DNA from: Calothrix sp. PCC 7103
GTDB taxonomy: Bacteria > Cyanobacteriota > Cyanobacteriia > Cyanobacteriales > Nostocaceae
Direction of reading: 5' to 3'
DNA: 64,000 bases
Assembly (NCBI RefSeq): GCF_000331305.1
Contig: NZ_KB217480.1
Location: 216,438-280,437, forward strand
Each line of letters opens with the position of its first letter. Position 1 is the stretch's first letter. The position numbers and the translations under genes were made by a program. The notes below the pieces were generated by a model. It saw only the letters and a list, made by a program, of their open reading frames with translations. It was not told the origin of the DNA and ran no database searches. Of this stretch, positions 63,273 through 64,000 are shown one piece after another.

Positions 63273-64000
63273 ATGTCAATACAATTAACTGAATCTGTCA
63301 AAAAAATGCTAGCAGAAACAGCACTTAAATTAAAGGGCGCATTCAAACGGCGTTTTCAAGCGCAAACAGTTTTAGAGTTAGGTCATGGAGGCTCTTTGTT
63401 GGTGCAAAAAGAGTTAGGATGGGACAGAGGTACTATTAGAAAAGGAATTAAAGAATTAAAAAGTGGTATTACTTGCATCGATAACTATAGCGCAAGAGGA
63501 AGAAAAAAAATAGAAAAAGATTTACCGTCTCTTTTGTCAGATATAAAAAGTTTAGTTGATAGTCAAAGTCAAATAGACCCAAGCTTTAAAAGCGATAGAC
63601 TCTATACCCGTTTGAGCGCTGCTGAAATTAGAAATCAATTAATTAAACAATTTGGATATACGAATAAAGAATTACCAACTAGTGAGACTATTCGTATCAA
63701 ATTAAATGAATTAAAATACTCTCTGAAAAGAGTCGCAAAAATAAAACCAAAAAAAAACTCCCAGAAACCGACGAAATTTTTGAACAAATAGCAATTATTA
63801 ATTCGGATGCTGATAATGATCCAACAGTTTTACGTTTAAGTTTGGATGCGAAAGCAAAAGTTAAAGTAGGTGATTTTGACCGGGGTGGAAAAAATCGTGT
63901 GCCGACTAAGGCAGCCGACCATGATTTTCAACCTAAAAATGTAGTAACTCCTTACGGGATATTAGTTCCAGAGTTTGATGAGCTATTTTTATACTTGACT
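63273..64000 (+). mobile_element. ISAzo13-family transposase gene, partial, with -1 frameshift site
   Basis: ORF A begins MSIQLTESVKKMLAETALKL (ATG 63273) and ends at 63791. It carries the N-terminal HTH part (ELGWDRGTIRKGIKELKSGI) of ISAzo13-type transposases. The run AAAAAAAAAC near 63751-63760 contains A-AAA-AAC, the canonical -1 slippery heptamer. In the -1 frame the catalytic domain follows without a stop to 64000 (FEQIAIINSDADNDPTVLRL, then SLDAKAKVKVGDFDRGGKNR, with the first DDE aspartate). So ORF A/B fusion by frameshifting is likely. The element runs off the window; no GGCGCC inside. Confidence 0.75.

Overview
The window looks like part of a large plasmid from a filamentous (nostocalean-type) cyanobacterium. 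The evidence is a CyRepA1-type replication protein (40991-43990), a parA-parB cassette (28098-30117) flanked by two copies of one palindrome, and many families typical of cyanobacterial plasmids and accessory DNA: NuiA, Psb34/Ssl1498, Uma2, LRV repeats, pentapeptide repeats, CHAT, EAD1/Roco and TRADD-N modules. The DNA is AT-rich. It is saturated with the palindrome GGCGCC, about 190 copies by eye, where a few would be expected. I saw no copy of the usual cyanobacterial HIP1 octamer GCGATCGC. No rRNA, tRNA or CRISPR array was seen.

Layout. 0-9 kb: a nuclease inhibitor (nuiA) beside an EndoU-type ribonuclease, a truncated CHAT protease, an XRE regulator with a large unknown gene, a frameshifted pentapeptide protein and two small secreted proteins. 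9.4-16.2 kb: three copies of a predicted TRADD-N signalling module (HTH, TRADD-N-like domain, pentapeptide repeats, usually TPRs), each divergent from a small two-helix membrane protein; one membrane partner is broken and one effector has lost its TPRs. 16.2-21.1 kb: repeat-rich non-coding DNA holding a complete IS4-type element (23-bp inverted repeats, 11-bp target duplication). 21.1-30.1 kb: a DHFR-like reductase with an AraC regulator, a Cys-tailed peptide, a decayed helicase, HEAT/LRV proteins and parAB. 30.2-40.8 kb: a recombination junction joining a coiled-coil gene to a methyltransferase, an HD hydrolase interrupted by a 265-bp MITE, a double-glycine peptide precursor, a psb34-like gene, nucleases and a toxin-antitoxin-like pair. 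41-45 kb: CyRepA1 and its XRE regulator.

45.8-60.3 kb is a defence island around a type I restriction-modification system (hsdR, hsdM, single-TRD hsdS). It also contains a HEPN protein, a DUF6615 protein, a Uma2 nuclease, an HNH endonuclease and an AAA ATPase-DUF4276 pair. Two of these cargo genes are bounded by duplicated 3' ends of the adjacent host gene (hsdS and hsp20), and they contain no GGCGCC although the DNA around them is full of it. 60.3-64 kb holds a beta/gamma-crystallin, small regulators and the start of an ISAzo13-type element with an A-rich -1 slippery site.

Many genes are broken: CHAT, helicase, HD, Rpn, Roco, VapE, S23, TPS adhesin and methyltransferase. This fits a large, rearranging accessory replicon that acquires conflict systems and loses them again. 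Assignments come from reading motifs and remembered family sequences; no search or alignment was run.
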